From the NCBI GenBank assembly GCA_024364805.1, contig CM044496.1, forward strand, positions 66,345,071 through 66,377,175: DNA of 32,105 nucleotides, in the 5' to 3' direction. Source of the DNA: Euprymna scolopes. Taxonomy: Eukaryota > Mollusca > Cephalopoda > Sepiida > Sepiolidae. A program made the position numbers and the translations under genes. Below, in pieces: positions 8,815-19,340 of this stretch (positions within the stretch are counted from its first letter, which is position 1; each line of letters begins with the position of its first letter). The notes beneath the pieces are model-generated. The model was given only the letters and a program-made list of their open reading frames with translations. It did no database searches and was not told where the DNA came from.

Positions 8815-8896
8815 TTTTCTTTTATGGCATATCAACCCCTTTTGGATTATTTAATGCCGAATTCAGTAATTTTGGAAAAGTCAATATGCTTTAAGT
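8815..8896 (+). repeat. About 110-bp repeat unit, copy 1
   Basis: The unit atatcaacccctttt.ggattatttaatgccgaattcagtaattttggaaaa..atgctt recurs at 9423-9535 and 9536-9660, and in part at 3725-3765. The SINE S composite 8897-9365 lies between copies 1 and 2. Confidence 0.65.
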
Positions 8897-9365
8897 TATT
8901 TGTATTATTTGGATTCATTAGGCTACTGTTGCCATCTCAAGGGTGATTTTCACAAAATTTCGGTCTATGTAACCTCCGACCTTCAGGTATATCTTATCGA
9001 ACTCAGGATTGTATCTGGTTGAACTCAGGAATTTGGATGGAATTTCTAATGGCATCCTTTACAGGGGTAGCATGCTCTTGTTTCATCCATCATAACTGGA
9101 CAGAAATTGTACTTTTTGAGACGCCCACACTGAGAATTAAACCATCCAATCTTCTGGAAAAGGTCACTTTTACAATTGATTTTTCCAAGTACTCTAACCA
9201 CTGTGCCACTGGTTCTTGCAAATAAATTCCCAAGTTCGACAAGATACACCTGGAGAAGGTTGGTGGTTACATCGACCAAAACGTGAAAATAACACTCACA
9301 ATGAGAATAGTAGTCCGATGGATACAAATAATATGAATAATCAATTCTTATTTCAAAAACTCAGA
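8897..9365 (-). mobile_element. Composite SINE S: full antisense copy plus inverted 3' domain at its head
   Basis: 8897-9220 is a full antisense SINE: 3' domain (ggattcattaggctactgtt..tttcggtctatgtaacctccgac), body, then tRNA head (complement of agtggcacagtggttagagtactt at 9187-9210). Directly beyond the head, 9224-9365 is a sense 3' domain (aaattcccaagttcgacaagatacacctggagaag..aataacactcacaatgagaatagtagtcc). The outer ends are therefore inverted repeats of roughly 110-130 bp. A 22-24-bp duplication of the gaactcagga motif (near 8997-9030) is shared with the 3781-4134 copy. Confidence 0.85.
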
Positions 9366-9422
9366 AAGGCCAGGCTTCAATTTTTTTTTTGTCTATTCAA
9401 ATTTAATTCAAATTTTATTTAA

Positions 9423-9660
9423 TGTTTGGGCTATTTAATGCTGAATCTGGTAATTTTGGAAAATGTTTTTATGCTTCAAGTTCATTATATATTCAAATAT
9501 TTATTCATCATGTTTGCTTTGGTTGTTTTTATTTTACAGCATATCAACCCTTTTCTGGGTTATTTAATTCCAACTACAGTAATTTATGAAAAGTGTTTAT
9601 GCTTCAAATACCTTCTTTCTTAAAACATTTATTCATCGAGTTTGGTTTGGTTTAGTTTTG
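9423..9660 (+). repeat. About 110-bp repeat unit, tandem copies 2 and 3
   Basis: 9423-9535 and 9536-9660 align as direct repeats: ctatttaatgctgaatctggtaattttggaaaatgtttttatgcttcaa against gttatttaattccaactacagtaatttatgaaaagtgtttatgcttcaa. Each is followed by ttattcatc.tgtttg.tttggttt. The short open frame 9426-9623 across them is AT-rich chance. Confidence 0.7.
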
Positions 9661-10094
9661 TAGAGGGAAATTGTTTTGTTTTGCACTTTGTAGAACATGA
9701 TTGAGTTTAGTAAAATGAAAGGGAAAAATAACAATATTTGGTGCATTTTAGGTCAGGTAAGGTGAAAGTAGACATACATTTGTACTTTTCAAGTGATTTG
9801 CAACTTAATACAGGTGTAAAGAATCCGTTTCAGACAAGCAATCAGATCACTAATTGAATTTTAATCATTTCTTAAAGAATAAACTAGCTGTACCTACTCG
9901 GCGTTACCCGGGTTTCTATACTTTCATTTTTTTTTTTAAATAAAATTTTCAAAGTAAATTTAATTATCAAGGCATCATTTTGGTTATTAAATTATGAATT
10001 GAACCAAATTGTTATAAAACAAATTTGGAACGCTGAAAACATGAAGAAAAACATTTGAGAAACCATGTAATCTTGACAGTTATTACAAAATATC
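9661..10094. other. AT-rich stretch with an R3-type 5' end
   Basis: At 9886-9925 the motif aaactagctgtacctactcggcgttacccgggtttct is an unusual GC-rich island. It resembles aaactagcagaaaaatccaacattgcccgga at 28390, the 5' end of an R3 copy. The rest is unassigned. Confidence 0.45.
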
Positions 10095-10340
10095 AGGAGC
10101 ACACTTAACACCAGGTTCTCTTTTATGATATAATTTAGCTTAGGTCCGAGATGTGAGCCATCCCAGGCATTACCTCCTAATTCTAAAGTGGTTTGTTTAT
10201 AGGTAAGGCACCACTACCAGGGAATGTTTATAGTCCATTCTTAGTAATTTTTGTACCCAACTAGAGAAGCTAGTAATCCCCACTTTCCAACCTTATGCCA
10301 CATGCGGCTGTAGGAAGTAAATCCTTATCACCAAAGTCTT
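10095..10340 (+). repeat. Dispersed repeat pair 2, copy 1
   Basis: The core 10205-10325 (ccactaccagggaatgtttatag..cccactttccaaccttatgccacatgcggctgtaggaagtaaatcc) aligns with 12310-12460 (acactgccagggaatgttaacag..tcccactttcaaacgttgtaccacatcttgcagctgtaggtagtaagtaaatcc). The similarity of the left part is weaker. No coding function is recognised in either copy. Confidence 0.6.
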
Positions 10341-10344
10341 CCAA

Positions 10345-11140
10345 TAAGGTTATTCTTTTTGCTTCTTAAATAAAATAAAAATATTATCTTGAAGTAATAT
10401 AAATAGTCGATTATTTGCTGTAAAGAAAGGCTTCTACTACTATACCTAATAATTATGTTCTAAACAAGTCTTGATTAGCCATTATGTAAAATAAAATTAG
10501 GGCATCAAGCAAGAGGCGATTTCATACAGATTCCACAAAACAGGTTCGATACATACGATTTACTTTTTTGAATTTTCTGTTTTTGCTGGGATGGAGCATT
10601 CTATTGAATGCCAGACATTTATCTGCTATTTCAGAAACTCCAACCAAGAGATCTTTTTAGAATTCGAATCTCCCCTTTCAATGCAATTGTTTAGATCTTG
10701 CACTTGGTTCACTGGATATATTTTCCAGGTAGTTTTTTTTTTCAGTTCTTTTTTCATAAGCCTAGTGGCCCCTATGATTACCGTTACAGTTGAAATATTT
10801 AGGTTAGAGATTTTTTGTTTTGTTTTTTTAATTTCATATCATACATAAGACTTTAGTGTTCAGTTTTCTTTTCTCCTAGTTTAAACGGGCATCATTTGGG
10901 ACACTAATATTAACTGAAGTTGCTATTTTCTCACCATTTTTCCGATATCACTATGTCGGGTTTAAGATCTTTTTAGATCAGAAAGGCTCCAAACTATGGC
11001 CAAAGTTTTTAATTCAGTCTGCAAAGCTCTTATGGAAAACGCAAAAATATTTAGGAAAATTTTTTTTTTAAATAGAAATGTGTGAAAATTTTTCGTTTTA
11101 TTTCAGAAAATGATTAAAAGAATGAGGTTTTGGAGAACCA
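10345..11140. other. AT-rich stretch, no gene seen
   Basis: A plus-strand open frame of 85 codons (10591-10848) is rich in F, I and S, has no domain and contains T runs. It is treated as chance. No repeat was assigned. Confidence 0.4.
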
Positions 11141-11200
11141 NNNNNNNNNNNNNNNNNNNNNNNNNNNNNNNNNNNNNNNNNNNNNNNNNNNNNNNNNNNN
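11141..11200. other. Assembly gap (60 N)
   Basis: Sixty undetermined bases. The real gap length may differ. Confidence 0.98.
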
Positions 11201-12199
11201 GCAAAACAGTATAAAACACGTCCAGATTATTATTTTTTTTTTACTCCATAGCTCTTAAAAGTAAGCAGTATGTCACCTCCTCCCTGTTCGAAAACTTTGG
11301 AGACTTCTGGGTTAAAGGATTCGATCGAAAAGTTCACAATTATAGTCTCAGTATATTCAAAGCTTTCTTGAATTATATTAAAGTTATCTGTCTTGAATTA
11401 TACTTGCAACAAGAGAATGAACTCTCTAATTTTGAAGTTAAAAAAAAACAAACTTACTCTTTACATATGTAAGATCCGACATCTTTTTTGGCAGTGGTCT
11501 TAAACTGGGTGAATGCATTCTACACTAGCTTTGCATTTTTACTTGGTTTTCATGATGCTGACAGTTATCAGATTTTGTTTTCGGTTAGTTTAGACAGGAC
11601 TCCAAGACAGCTAACTATTTCAAAACAGCTCTCTTTTACTAATCACAGAATTCATAACAAAAGAGATATGGTATTTCCTTTACATACACCATGCATTGTC
11701 CATAATCTGTTTACCCTGGCAATTTAGAATATTTCCACTATAGATAAGGACTTTTAACATGGACTCTTGTCCGTAATTACGTTTGTTCCTGACAAATCTA
11801 CTCTGAAAAATATGTATGTGTTTGTGAATGTAACCATTTTCTTTTTTTATTATTACTATTTCTTTATCGTTTCTACCCACTTCATTTTTATTCAGATTTC
11901 ATGATATAATCAATTCCAGATGGCACCCATGTATTTGAGAAGCGGGATCTATGTGCATGGCTATATAAACGATAAACTGGAATAGGGAATATTTTAATTT
12001 TATGGCATAAAAAAGAAAAAAAAGGAAAAACTTTTCATATAAATAAAATGAAACATTTTAAAGTAAATTTATTCTTTTTCATGTAATAGATTAAATGTTT
12101 TCACTTAAAAAAAAAACAATCATAGATTTTATATGTAGGAACAATACCATAATCTGTTCTTTGGCTTTTTCTTTTATACCAATATTCACCTTCATTCAT
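11201..12199. other. AT-rich stretch, no gene seen
   Basis: Short overlapping open frames on both strands (11488-11727 plus, 11680-11880 minus) lack domains or clear splice sites. Nothing is assigned. Confidence 0.4.
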
Positions 12200-12475
12200 A
12201 GCTATCCTTTGCCCCACTCCCGATGAAATATGGTTTGGTACAGACCTAAGACTTGCACCATTAAAGACATGGCTCCCTTTAAGAGTGTTTTTTTTTTTTT
12301 TGCTAACTACTCAAGCCAACACTGCCAGGGAATGTTAACAGATTCATTCTTAATTATTTTCATACCTAATCAAAGAGTGTCTCCTCAGAATAACTGGTAT
12401 TTCCCACTTTCAAACGTTGTACCACATCTTGCAGCTGTAGGTAGTAAGTAAATCCCCAGCATTATAATTTTATAG
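12200..12475 (+). repeat. Dispersed repeat pair 2, copy 2
   Basis: Partner of 10095-10340, with a T run inserted at about 12286-12300. The open frame 12230-12451 lies wholly within the repeat and is not conserved in the other copy. Confidence 0.6.
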
Positions 12476-12577
12476 GTGTGAGGTATTATCATTATATTAG
12501 TCCTCTAAAAGATTTAATCCACCCAGGGTTCTAAGGATGTGAGAAATCTAATCAGAAGTTTATTTAGAAGTCATCAG

Positions 12578-12799
12578 AATTGGTGGTTGTGGTCAAGATT
12601 GTCTTTTTGACTTCCAGATTCTGCTGTCTATTTAGGCTGATAAAAAAAACATGGTCAAGCCGATAAAAAAGCCATTCTTAATACAAGTAAATGCAGAGGG
12701 AGGTTATCTGAAAGGAAAATAATGCTTAATCGGAGAGACTATATCTATATCAGAAACAGGAAGTCAAAAAGAGCAGACAATCTTGACTATAACCGAATT
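12578..12799. repeat. Inverted repeat, about 46-49-bp arms
   Basis: The left arm 12578-12623 (aattggtggttgtggtcaagattgtc + tttttgacttccagattctg) pairs with the right arm 12751-12799 (cagaaacaggaagtcaaaaa + gagcagacaatcttgactataaccgaatt). There is a 5-base insertion in the right arm and a few mismatches. The loop of about 127 bases has no recognised content. A nonautonomous foldback or MITE is possible. Confidence 0.7.
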
Positions 12800-12899
12800 G
12801 GTTAACAATTGATATACAGATATTGAAGGATAAAATAATGAAACCTTGTCGAAATATGTCGATAAAGCATTTTGAAAATGTAGTACATTAAAAAGAAGT

Positions 12900-13040
12900 C
12901 AGGAGGTGGCAGTAGTAAATTGGATAACACAGACCGACAACCCAAGTATCCTGAGATTGAATCCAGTCGGTTCCATAGCAACATTTTCATTTCAGCAATT
13001 TTTATATGGTCCTCCTTGTAAGTACCCAATTTTAGAAGGA
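12900..13040 (+). mobile_element. tRNA-derived SINE fragment, second SINE family
   Basis: A box A-like tggcagtagtaaattggat and a box B-like gagattgaatccagt are followed by cattttcatttcag and ctccttgtaagtaccc, the same order as at 1090-1220. The body is short and a tail is not obvious. The two overlapping open frames here, one on each strand, fall inside it and are not genes. Confidence 0.5.
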
Positions 13041-13700
13041 TCAAGAGAGGAAAAACCTAACAGAATCAAGCAGTACCATGCTTTTTTAATAGCTATCACT
13101 CCTGACAAGACATGAAGTCACTTGCCGTAAGGAACTAAAAAAGTAAATAAAAATCACTTCAAGGTCAAAAAACTAACCAAACAATAAGTGTTAGATGGAT
13201 AGATTACGATATAGAAAACTGCAGCTCTTCCAAATTTGTCAGAAACATCACTCATGGAATGCGAGAACTAGAGGACAAAATAAGGCAAGTGAGAGTAACA
13301 ATGCTGCCAAAAGTAAACCAACCTTATTGATATGACAAATTTATTAATGTTATTATAAAGTCCTTAAAAATAACTAAAAAAGAAATGAATAGATTGTGTA
13401 AGTCAAAATTCCAGGAAAAATAATTTGAGCATTAGCCAAAAGTTTATAAAATGAACCACAAGAATTAGAAGCACTCAACAGGTAAGATGTGCATTCCAAA
13501 TGCAGATTATATACAAAACTGATAAGAATTTTTTAGGCCTGAATGAAGGTTTGTACATTTAAGGAATAATGAAACAATCCAACATGGCCACATGCTGAAC
13601 TCAGTATATCCTGCTTTCAAGACAATGTCCTTTATTTTCAAGAGTTCCATTTTTATTGATGCCAAATAAAATATGGAAAATGTTCACATATACAAATTTA
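13041..13700. other. Unassigned stretch with a weak coding-like segment
   Basis: In 13186-13329 one plus-strand frame stays open (VRWIDYDIENCSSSKFVRN, then MRELEDKIRQVRVTML). It could be a decayed retroelement or exon remnant, but no family is recognised and no splice sites stand out. Confidence 0.3.
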
Positions 13701-13704
13701 GACA

Positions 13705-14190
13705 AGACTAGCAGGCTGCTTAACATGGGTCTGTAATAAAATTCACTTAAATATATTTTAATTTTATACAGTTTCGTATTTATTATTATATAGCCAATTC
13801 TCTATCGATAATTATATTGCACTGATTTTAAAAGTTAAAAATATAAAAATATGACTTTGGTGCCATCAACTAGAATTGAAATCAAAACATAGCTCTTCAC
13901 AATTATATTTGTTAACATCTGAGCTAAATCCATACACACACAAAATCTTAAAAAATGAAGTTTAAAAGTATAAATGCACATTTATGCATATACAGAAGTA
14001 ACACGTTTAGTCTACTTGTGTGACAAGTTCGAATTTTTTTTTTTTTTTAATTTCTGCCTCTTAGCAGCTATTTTTACAGGCTAAACACCAAATTGGATTT
14101 GTTCCACAAGTCCAAATCCTCTATATATCAAGTTTCAAGTCTAAACTATAAATTGACAGAGTCGTTTAGTGGAGATTAACACAGAGAGAT
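13705..14190 (+). repeat. Dispersed repeat R3
   Basis: Starts near gactagcaggctgcttaacatgggt, a weak match to the 28390 end. It continues through ggtgccatcaactagaattgaaatc, gcacatttatgcata, cctcttagcagctatttttacaggctaaa, cacaagtccaaatcc and gtttcaagtctaaac, matching 28720-29060 (same strand) and 5360-5745 (opposite strand). A T run is at 14035-14048. No protein is encoded. Confidence 0.65.
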
Positions 14191-14381
14191 GAGGTCATGA
14201 TCAACAACACAATACTTATGTTCTTTTCCTCTACAACTTTCCTTAGGCTTAGTGTATCTTGAAACGTTAATCTTCTTTGGTATATTTTTCTTCTCTTTAC
14301 TAGCAAGCATAAGATACCAGTAGTCATCTTTTATAGGCTTGTCAGCATCTTACACATTCTAAATCTTTCTTTATAATATAA

Positions 14382-15062
14382 TTTTTTTTTTTATTGCATT
14401 TTCCCCCAAAACAAGATATTGTGACGATTTGATGTAGTGGGCTACTATCTGGGACATAAATTGCAGGGATACTATGTAGGTAGTTAAGCAGCAAGATGTC
14501 TTTACATTACACTCGAACTTCTGCATGTCAGTACAGTCAGGGAAGCAGAAATCCGGAAGGGAATTTCAAAGACTAGCAGTTCTGAAGAAGAAACTATTAG
14601 CATAAAAGGCTTTGTGGCATCTGAGGATCTCTGTGTGGGAGTGGATTTTGCTGCTTGTTGGGTTTGTTGGGGGAATTTACACCTAGAGGGTACAAAGGCT
14701 TGTAGTTCATCATCTACCATTAAAATACTTCTAAAACAGGCAGAGGGATGTCAATGGGACAGAGGATGAAGCCTAGCGGACAGTTTGGGACCTATTAGGT
14801 TGGCGACTCTTTTGAACTCTGTATATCAGCGAAAGACTGGTAGCAGATGCACCAGCTAAAATGTGGTAACAATACTCCATACATGGCCAAATGGTGGCCT
14901 TGTAGAGATACAAGATACTTTCAGGTGTAAGTAACTTTCTAGCACAGTAGAGAGAGTCCACATTCCTGGCAGTAGCCACGGCAATGCCCTCGATATGTGT
15001 TCCAGCTCATGTTCCCTGCAAACATTAAGCCAAGGAGTTTGAACAAAGTACTTTCAGGTTGT
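14382..15062 (-). mobile_element. LINE family A, 5'-truncated copy
   Basis: Read on the minus strand it starts near the segment for STFFKLLGLT, covers the whole C-terminal domain and the 3' UTR (tagcccactac..caatatcttgttttggggg), and ends in a poly(A) tail (T run 14382-14394). It parallels 17440-18166. The frame is broken: the matching protein is split between 14773-14979 (including ARKLLTPESILYLYKATI and MEYCYHILAGASATSLSL) and 14502-14720 (including FVPSRCKFPQQTQQAAK), with an internal deletion around the HRR motif. It faces the larger family A copy head to head. Confidence 0.85.
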
Positions 15063-15269
15063 AAATATAAAGTTTTCTTGCTAGTAATTCTTCACCTATA
15101 CTTTGCTATTTATATTATTCATAGGTGGTCCTTACCTCTCCTTCTCTTGTGCCATCCCAGCAAAGAAGTATGGTACTATGATCTTGCAAATCCATTGAAG
15201 ATTAAAGGGCATAGCCAATCCATTAAAGTTTTCTTGTAAAAAAGGTTTAAGTCTAGGGATGTATCATCT
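15063..15269. other. Spacer between head-to-head LINE copies
   Basis: Separates the 5' ends of the two family A copies. A plus-strand open frame (14997-15239) crosses into it from the antisense LINE and has no LINE-like residues, so it is chance. It may be pre-insertion host sequence. Confidence 0.4.
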
Positions 15270-15272
15270 CTA

Positions 15273-15870
15273 GTGGATTGTGATGTTCAGAGTGTGGTCA
15301 ATGAGACAAAATATGCCACCGGCATCAGAGACACTAGTGATAGAACGCTTCAAGCTTCTGAATATTGCCGTAAGGACTCTGACAGACATATGCACGGACT
15401 TGGAGTCTACATTCGTAACACCCTCCCTCTGACTAGAGAAACAAACCTAGAAACGGATGATCAAGCCTTTATGTGCTTTAGACTAAACATACAACACAAC
15501 ATTAGCTACTTTTATTTTCTCTACCGCTCTCCCTCAACCCAGGACTGCACCATAATAAACAAAGTCTCTGAAAGCATAGACACAGCACTCTCCCTCAACA
15601 CTAGCGCACAAGTACATGTATTTGGTGACTTTAATGTTTACCACAAAAAACTGGCTTGGATTCTCTACTCACACAGATGCAGCGGGCAGCACAACACAGT
15701 TTTGCTATATCTCACTCCCTATCACAAATGGTTATGTTTCCAACCAGTTTCCCTGACCAGCAAGAACAACACGCATCACTTCTAGATCTGTTTCTGACTA
15801 CAGTTCCCGAGGATTGTACAACAAAAGCTGACAGCCCACTCGGGAATGCTGACCATGCAGTGATAATGGT
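15273..15870 (+). pseudogene. LINE family A endonuclease domain, partial
   Basis: C-terminal half of an APE-type endonuclease, which nicks target DNA to prime reverse transcription. Visible parts are HGLGVYIRN (usual form GGGV.IY), FYFLYRSPSTQ, the catalytic-type VFGDFNV, and LDLFLTT...NADHAVIMV, the analogue of the terminal SDH motif. The N-terminal half with the catalytic glutamate is missing. Near 15640-15700 the frame is broken by at least two small indels: the segment for WLGFSTHTDAAG is readable only in a third frame. The domain is therefore dead. Confidence 0.8.
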
Positions 15871-17551
15871 AGAAATCGCCCTAAATTCTAGACTGAAAAC
15901 TGAAGAGCCAGTGCTCAAAACAACCAGATATTATCAAAAGGTTGACTGGGAAGCTATCAGAGATCTTATCAGAGATGCCCCATCGGGAAATATTTTTTCT
16001 CTTCCTGCTGAACAGTGCGCAAATGAGACCACTGAATGGTTCAAAACAGCAATGGAAGGACATGTTCCCATGCTGAAATTTTATAGCAAGCCCCACTCTC
16101 CCCAATGGTTTACTTCGACTTGCGCAACTGCCATTGCTCAAAGGCAGCATGCATACCGCAGATTTAACCGACATAAGTCCAGTTCAAACAAACACAAGTA
16201 TATACAAGCTAGAAGTAACATTAAGAAAGAAATAGCCACAGCTAAGAGAGAATTTACTGAAACAACTAAAAAACGCATTGAAGCACAAAAATGAGGAAAT
16301 CGTGACTTCTGGAAAATCTACAACAGTGTAGTAAATAATGGGCAATCAACAATTCCCCCACTAACCAACAATCACGAGGTTGTTTGCTCAGCAACCGACA
16401 AGGCTAATATGCTTGCCAGCCGGTTTGCCTCAAACTCCACACTGGACCCTTCCAATCATCCCCTGCCTGACTTTCCTTTGCAGACAGACGCCATGCTAGA
16501 CGATCTAAAAATCACCCCTGCTCAGGTACACGCTATCATAAAAAACCTTGATACTTCAAAAGCATGTGGACCTGATCTCATCCCAGCTGTGCTATTAAAA
16601 AAGTGCTCAGCCGAAGTAGCTCCAGTTCTCTCCAAACTCTATAACAAATGCCTTGATGAATTATGCTTTCCAGGCTGTTGGAAAACTGCTTCTGTGGTAC
16701 CAATATTCAAGAATTCTGGCGAAAGAACTGATCCATCAAATTATTGCCCCATTAGCCTCCTCCCACTTTTTGTCAAAATATTTGAGACCATAATTAATCA
16801 TGCTCTAGTCCGGCACCTTACAGATGCTAAACTTCTGACTGACAAACAATATGGATTTAGACAAATCCGTTCCACAGCTGACATCCTCACTGTAATCTCT
16901 GAACATATATACCATTCACTAGACAAAGCGGGAGAGGGCAGAGCGGTAGCTCTAGACATATCTAAGGCTTTTGACAGGGTATGGCACAAGGGTCTCCTCA
17001 GGAAAATTAGATCATACGGTATCACTGGTAGAATACTTAACATAATTAGGTCCTTCTTAGATAAGAGAAAAATCCAGGTTGTCCTTGACAGTCGTACATC
17101 TAAACAGTGTGATATAAATGCGGGAGTGCCTCAGGGGTCTATCCTTGGACCTCTATTGTTCCTAATATTTATTAATGACCTCGCCAACAAAACTGCCTCT
17201 GAAATGGGTATATATGCTGATGACACTACACTCTATAACAGGCATGACAGGAAAACAAATGAACACATATATAAAGAAATCGCAAAAACATTAGAGGATG
17301 ACCTCCAATCTGTAGTGGAATGGGGACATAAATGGATGGTCACATTCAATGCTGCCAAGACTAAACTGGTTTCCTTCAATAATTACAAGAAACCTTCTCT
17401 GCCACCAGTAGCAATGGCCAGTGACTCCCTGTCTGAGAGTACATTTTTCAAACTGCTTGGCCTAACGTTCACAGGAAACATGAGTTGGAACAATTATATT
17501 GAAAGCATTGCCAGGGCCGCTGCGAAAAAGGTAGGCTCTCTACCGTGCTAG
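15656..17551 (+). pseudogene. LINE family A reverse transcriptase
   Basis: One frame runs from the end of the endonuclease through the RT, interrupted by a single TGA at 16292-16294. The codons on either side (..KK.IEAQK, then GNRDFWKIYNSV) are continuous. In 16409-17551 the RT blocks appear in order: SGERTDPSNYCPISLLP (block 1; usual NYRPISLL), KQYGFRQIRSTADIL, ALDISKAFDRVWHKG (motif A, residues ~180-194), GVPQGSILGPLLFLIFIND (motif B, ~240), MGIYADDTTLY (motif C, YADD, ~267-277) and GHKWMVTFNAAKTK. All catalytic aspartates are kept. The frame is lost near 17540, where about two bases are missing before the RARKLL segment. Confidence 0.9.
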
Positions 17552-18039
17552 AAAACTACTGACACCTGAAAGTATCCTGTACCTCTATAAGGCCACCATT
17601 CGCCCATGTATGGAGTATTGTTGTCACATTTTGGCTGGTGCATCTGCTACTAGTCTCTCGCTCCTGGACAGGGTTCAGGAGAGAGTCGCCAATCTGATAG
17701 GCCCTGAACTGGCATCTAAGCTTCAGCCTCTGTCCCATCGACGAAACATTGCATCCCTCTGCCTGTTCTACAAGTATTTTAATGGTGAATGCTCTGGCAA
17801 ACTGCAGACACTTGTGCCCCCACGACAGACACCCTCGACAAACCCGACAGGCAGCTAAATCCCACCCCCACACAGTAGAGATCCCTAGATGTAAAAGAAC
17901 TTTCTACTCCAGTAGTTTCTTCCCCAGAACCGCTAGACTCTGGAATTCCATTCCAGGTTCCTGCTTCCCTAACTGTACTGACATGCAGAAGTTCAAGTGT
18001 AACATGAACCGACATCTTGCTGCCCAAATCCCAACATAG
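17552..18039 (+). pseudogene. LINE family A C-terminal domain
   Basis: Continuation of the RT protein: ILYLYKATIRPCMEYCCHI, LSLLDRVQERVANLIG, PLSHRRNIASLCLFYKYF, then after another indel near 17835, RQTRQAAKSHPHTVEIP, SFFPRTARLWNSIPGSCFP and MQKFKCNMNRHLAAQ to the stop at 18037-18039. The role of this domain in the family is unknown, and it is strongly conserved among all A and B copies here. The A-rich 3' UTR begins at 18040. Confidence 0.85.
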
Positions 18040-18125
18040 TGCCCCAGTAGTTGATGTCTCTGATAGTAGCCCCCTACACCAAAGTGGCAATGTGCCTTGT
18101 TTGTGGTGAAAATGTAATAAAAAAA

Positions 18126-18166
<41 letters not shown>

Positions 18167-18167
<1 letters not shown>

Positions 18168-19340
18168 ACAAAGTGGGTAAGCTCTGCACTCAGAGAATCA
18201 AGTATTACAAACAATATATAATTTGCATTTACTTACTGTCTTGATTTTCTATCTTGGACATAAGCACTTTGCTGACGGCAGAATAGTATTTATGCAATGC
18301 ATTTACTGTGTTATATATTGGGAACCCTATGTCAGTAACAATTAAGTTACCTAGTATGAATTTTGACAATGGTCACATTAGTACATGTCAGAATGGCTTT
18401 CATTTGCAAACAGATTTGTAACCAGAGATAGGTGATGTAAAAACAAGGACGGAGCAACACAGTTCAAAATACAGTCGATAAAAAGTCGAATGTTCATGAA
18501 TAGAGAATGATGTCACGTTTTTCAAGTGAAAGAAAAATTTTTATGAACAGGACACGGTCAATAATGTAATATGAATGTTACTTCAACCTCGGTCAGTCTC
18601 ATCACTCATTTCTTAAGTTAGCAGTTTAAATAAGTGAAATAATTATTTAGTCAAATAAAACATTGAAAAAACTCAGCGCACATCCCCTTGTATCATCTTT
18701 CTGCATAATAACGGTAATGAATAGAAATGGCAAAGTCAGTAATGAAGAGAAAAGACAAAAAAACATCATTTTTAACGAACATTTAATCTTGTTGTTGACT
18801 ACTAAATGAAATAGAAAAAGACTGAATGAATTAAACAGCGTAAAAAATGAGTGCAAAAAACATTTTACTGATTGCTCATCGATGAAAACATTACAATTGT
18901 TGTTGATATGAATACATGCTTTACTCAGATTAAGATGCAAGTATCAACAATGGTGAGAGTTCAGTCTCAAATGATAAAATTCTGATGTTGGAATTTTATA
19001 AATAAAACTTTCTCCCTCAGGTGATAATAAATAGGAAATTTTTGATAAATCTTATGTCGTTCCTTTCTAAGGAAAAACTCATTCAAATACATAAAGAACG
19101 TTTATAAAGCTTTAAGAAAAAAAAAACTGACCTGGTAACAGACTTATTAAATTAGGATTTGAAAATGATCAGAGAAATTGAGATCTGGAAATGGATCATG
19201 GAAATGCATTTAAATTTTCTCCATTGAACCAATCAATGAAAGAATATTAGATTTCCATATTAATTTCTTTATAAGAACACTAAAATAAAAATATGGCATT
19301 GCTAGTAAATAAGTGTTAGTTTGTTATTTTTTACAACTTT
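18167..19340. other. AT-rich stretch, no gene seen
   Basis: A 97-codon minus-strand frame (18647-18940) is rich in F, L, S and N, without domain or splice support, and is treated as chance. No repeat was assigned. Confidence 0.4.

Larger units (their letters stand above)
15270..18166 (+). mobile_element. LINE family A (Jockey/CR1-group type), largest copy
   Basis: A 5'-truncated non-LTR retrotransposon of about 2.9 kb with partial endonuclease, reverse transcriptase, C-terminal domain, 3' UTR (18040-18120) and poly(A) tail (18119-18166). There is no ORF1. The apurinic-type endonuclease plus an RT with SILGPLLF and YADD, and the C-terminal RTARLWNS motif, place it in the Jockey/CR1 group; the exact clade is uncertain. 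At least five breaks interrupt the reading frame, so it is inactive. No target-site duplication was clearly identified. Confidence 0.92.

Noticed and set aside
9046-9327. 93-codon minus-strand open frame
   Set aside because: It lies wholly within SINE S sequence; other SINE copies do not keep the frame.
10591-10848. 85-codon plus-strand open frame with hydrophobic end
   Set aside because: It is AT-driven composition with T runs, with no splice sites, homologous motif or repeat conservation.
13186-13329. Open segment read as a LINE endonuclease start
   Set aside because: There is only a loose resemblance and the expected catalytic motifs are missing.
15881-16174. Minus-strand frames opposite the LINE reverse transcriptase
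   Set aside because: They are shadows of the plus-strand LINE frame.
17779-18189. 136-codon minus-strand open frame
   Set aside because: It starts in the LINE poly(A) tail, giving a phenylalanine run, and is otherwise the antisense of the LINE C-terminal domain.
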